Source of the DNA: Pilaira anomala
Lineage: Eukaryota > Mucoromycota > Mucoromycetes > Mucorales > Mucoraceae
Direction: 5' to 3'
NCBI GenBank assembly: GCA_025716855.1
Contig: JAIXMQ010000217.1
Coordinates: 1 to 11,457, forward strand
DNA length: 11,457 nt
Positions 8,687 through 11,457 of the stretch are shown here, piece after piece. Within the stretch, counting starts at the first letter, position 1. Every line of letters begins with the position of its first letter. The notes beneath the pieces are model-generated. The model made no database searches and had not been told where the DNA came from. It saw only the letters and a program-made list of their open reading frames with translations. The translations under genes and the position numbers were made by a program.

Positions 8687-9332
8687 ATGGATCGTATGTT
8701 AAGAGTTATTAACAGTACTATTTATTTGCTTGGTGCTATAGTCTGCTTCTCTCTTCTCTGCAATACATTTTTACTGTTTGAAAACACATTTTTCTATCTA
8801 ACCGAAGAAATAATCAATAAGTCAAATACTTATATTACATTTTGGAGACCACGCCGTGATTTTTCAAACTTTTGCAATCTTTACCTATTGTTATTTCTTT
8901 TTTCTGTGTCTGGTGTCTTTTTCTGTTGTGTTAATCCAAGTATATTAATCAATTCAAGAAACTATTTTTCAAGGAACATGCCTACAACTCCTCAGCCTAG
9001 TGTATCTGTTAACACTAATCAAGAACCTCGTAATTCAATAAATGCTGCCTCTGCTGGTCGTATAAGTAAATTCTTAGCTAAACCTTCTATTTTCCGTGGT
9101 GAAAAAAAAGATTCAGCTAATCCTATGGTGTGGTTGAACGCTATGGAACGCATTTATAAAGGTATGAGTTTCTCCGATGAAGAAATGGTTAATATCACTT
9201 GGAACGGATTATATACTAAAAAATATATATAGCCTAAAATGTTACCCTCCTATTTCTATACGAGGACACTTGTATAACTTCAAATCATTTTCAGCTCTCA
9301 CAAATGCATTTATCAGGCAGCTACTTTATTAA
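8687..9332 (+). pseudogene. LTR-retrotransposon Gag fragment (Ty3-like), truncated
   Basis: Gag forms the retroelement's particle. The likely Gag start is Met at 8978 (MPTTPQPSVSVNTNQE). Then come Lys/Arg-containing sequence and SIFRGEKKDSANPMVWLNAM followed by ERIYKGMSFSDEEMV, the N-terminal pattern of Ty3/gypsy-type Gag (F-G-x-W-L...). The frame meets a stop at 9230-9232. Another frame (about 9231-9332) reads NFKSFSALTNAFIRQL, which fits the next Gag block, so the relic probably extends with a frame shift. No zinc knuckle, protease or reverse transcriptase follows. The same frame is open upstream to a Met at 8687, adding 97 residues with two hydrophobic stretches (about residues 11-31 and 65-84). 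T-rich DNA gives such residues by default, so I do not take this extension as a real membrane domain. Gag call moderate, from recall of family pattern only. Confidence 0.6.
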
Positions 9333-9338
9333 GTAGCT
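9319..9338. repeat. Short hairpin
   Basis: AGCTACTT and AAGTAGCT flank the loop TATT, giving a perfect 8-bp stem. It overlaps the end of the gag relic. No T-run follows and no function is evident. Confidence 0.5.
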
Positions 9339-9446
9339 TCCTTATAGCGTAGCTACTATACTAAGTTGATGTGTTTTATTACGTGTTTGTGGGCATCTAA
9401 TTTTTGCCTTTATTCTGTGATTGAAAGTTGGTTAAACTTTTTCAAT

Positions 9447-9494
<48 letters not shown>

Positions 9495-10335
9495 CTTGAA
9501 GAATCCATTTTTTTTTATAGAATACTTTACTTTTATATTTACGTTCAACATTTCTTAGGTCTCTTCTGATAATATATTACTTTTGCATATTGTTTCCTTT
9601 TTTTTTCGCAAAATATTTTCTTCTACTACATTAAAACTATATATATCAAAAGGTTATTGCATTTTAGCTTTCTTTTTTTCAATATTAAAGAAACGTGGAT
9701 TCTCTTTTGAAAGCAGATATTTTTACATGTGACACTTCTAGCTATTTAAACTTGGAGCATATAGAACAATCTGGGGTTTCTGGTGGAATATATATTATGC
9801 CTTCGCTTATTTTAATAAACAAACTACACACTTTAAAAAAAATATGTATGCTGTGTAGTGAAATCTTTCAGTTGATTTAATCCTATTAATAAATTTTTAG
9901 CTGTAGACCATGTATTATTGTATCTGTTTTGTATTACTGTAGAAACTAATAAGGAAATTTCCTTTTTAATATTTTATTGTGAAGGATAGTTTTTGATTTT
10001 CTGTTTGAGTATTCGTTCAACTATTTATCTGGAATAGAACTGGATAATATATCAAAACAGATAACTTACTACTAATGATTGTAAGTATAATTGCTTTATA
10101 ATTGATATACATACATTATCCAAAAGTACATAAACATGATAAAGAACACATACACATAATTTTTTTTTAACTTCATATATTCTCTTTTACCTCATATATT
10201 TTCTTAAACCTTCATAGGTATATTTTACAAATCCTATTTCAGTCATTATCGATTTTCAGTCCTATAGATAACAACTTCTAACAACATCATTTTTTTGTAC
10301 ATATTAGGACATTTGTAGAAAGTATACAGTGTGCC
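9333..10335. other. AT-rich region without a recognisable gene
   Basis: Contains T39 at 9452-9490, the longest homopolymer in the window, and the 14-bp palindrome AAGGAAATTTCCTT (9951-9964). A 61-codon open frame at 9695-9880 has mixed composition but matches nothing I know and has no neighbours to support it. Confidence 0.5.
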
Positions 10336-10410
10336 CTATCCCCAAACATTAAACTTTTGTCTATCCGACCAGAGAATTGACATGCCTGCTTTCTTGAATC
10401 TCTCTGTTAA
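10336..10410 (-). pseudogene. Possible Tc1/mariner transposase remnant
   Basis: The minus strand reads ERFKKAGMSILWSDRQKFNVWG before a stop at 10338-10336. Shortened to its core, SILWSDRQKFNVWG resembles the Tc1-family pattern around the first catalytic Asp (typically V-[LI]-[WF]-S-D-E-x-K-F-N-L-[FW]-G). Asp is kept (codon 10365-10363) and the usual Glu is Arg. Neighbouring sequence on either side does not continue the family pattern, so this is at most a short, old fragment. Chance similarity is possible. Confidence 0.3.
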
Positions 10411-11457
10411 TTTTTTTTTAAAAAAAATAGGAAACTAATGGATTGTCTAAATTAATAGTACATTACTCGTTGTCTTGAATTTCGATTTCAATTATCCGTT
10501 TACTTACACACTATTGTACGTTAAAGCATTAGGTATCTTTTCTTTAAAGTTTGATTACTATCTTTCAATATCGAATTAAAAAAAAAACACGTTATCATTG
10601 TCGTTGTTATATTTCTTTAAACACATTCTATCTCTTCACGTACATAATTTAAAGTACATACATTATTAAATAAAGATACTTGAAAAAATGTTATGCATCT
10701 GTAATAAATCTACTGAATCAAGATATTAAATTTCGAATAAAATTTGTTGTAAGTTTAAGATATGTATGCCAGTCAGATAACTTTTTTTTAAAAAAATATT
10801 TAGTTACTATTAATACTCTAAAGAAAACAATGTAACACGAATCACTGTTTTTGCACCCGAGTAATTGATTATGTCAATAATTTCGTTTTTCTTGGTGTTT
10901 TCAATAGTCATGTGTGCCATCAAATCTTATAACTATCTTTTTTTAATTACACTGTCAGTTACATATAACTTATAGATATCCTAAATCATTGAAACAAAGA
11001 TACAAGTTACTTTTTGTTTATCGTTATGTAGCATAAATACATATTCATGCAAATATTCAGGCTATTTATTATTTGTTGTTTTATATACCGGTACAATAAA
11101 CATTAATGGACCACATAAACAAAGAGCTAACTACTGCCTCTATTCACATTTTTAGCTTAAAAGATTAGTTACTGGTACAAAACTAACTCAAGAACTAGTT
11201 TCTATTAAATAAAAAAATTTATAATAACATAGTTACAACCTACAAAGTTAGTTATCAGTAATCTTTTCATGTTCGATATCTGAAGTAATACTTATATTTT
11301 AACTATAAATGCAAAAATTAATTTCGTCACAATACCCGTTTTTACACCTCTATATATGTATATATCTTACAAGTCCACAAGAGAGGATAACTCCATATAT
11401 TCATTTTTAACTCAATATTAATTTTAAAATCTTTAAGGTTCTATGCTGAAACTCATG
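10411..11457. other. AT-rich right flank without a gene
   Basis: No credible open frame, RNA gene or clear element end. It contains mirror-like T8-9/A8 runs near 10411-10428 and 10783-10796 and the imperfect inverted repeat at 11159-11267. Confidence 0.5.
11159..11267. repeat. Imperfect inverted repeat
   Basis: AAAAGATTA (11159-11167) pairs exactly with TAATCTTTT (11259-11267). With small gaps the pairing extends through CTGGTA/CTGATA and ACTAACT on both arms, enclosing about 55 bp of AT-rich DNA. It could be a tiny non-autonomous element, but I see no target duplication. Confidence 0.35.

Noticed and set aside
9695..9880. 61-codon plus-strand frame
   Set aside because: Composition is mixed but there is no recognisable motif, no start context and no neighbour to support it.

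Overview
The window is very AT-rich, with many long poly-T tracts. It reads as repeat-rich DNA of an early-diverging fungus, most likely a member of Mucoromycota. That placement is inferred from small GT-AG introns with T-rich tracts before the 3' splice site, from the Tnp2-like transposase with its partner gene, and from a Ty3-type gag relic. I see no bacterial signals, no rRNA or tRNA gene, and no ordinary host gene.

Most of the window (about 266-7739) is one nearly complete, two-gene CACTA-like (EnSpm/CMC superfamily) DNA transposon of about 7.5 kb. Its ends are CAC...GTG termini followed by copies of a TCCAGTAAATG / CATTTACTGGA motif. These copies are few on the left (about 266-376) and crowded on the right (about 7371-7739), where they include a 27-bp tandem array. 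A 22-bp stretch near the left end recurs inverted near the right end with one mismatch. Inside are two convergent genes. On the + strand, 1551-4821 is a Tnp2/Transposase_21-type transposase with three introns. On the - strand, 6238-5094 is a four-exon accessory gene whose product has a poly-Asn leader, a coiled coil and a basic patch. About 270 bp of (TTTA)n-rich DNA separates their 3' ends. In CACTA elements a transposase normally works with a second protein that binds subterminal repeats, so the accessory gene is a plausible partner. That role is inference.

Both genes are broken in an unusual way. The transposase is open almost end to end but changes frame about ten times, nearly always in a way explained by loss of one base. 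I found no premature stop that these shifts do not explain. The accessory gene is intact except for one base missing in its Asn-codon repeat. This suggests either indel errors in the assembly or very recent decay dominated by deletions.

Right of the element (7740-9332) is T/C-rich DNA leading into the start of a Gag-like protein, the remnant of an LTR retrotransposon. The last 2 kb is AT-rich with no convincing gene, apart from a short minus-strand fragment resembling a Tc1/mariner transposase (about 10336-10410) and an imperfect inverted repeat (11159-11267). The left 265 bp holds nothing I can identify.
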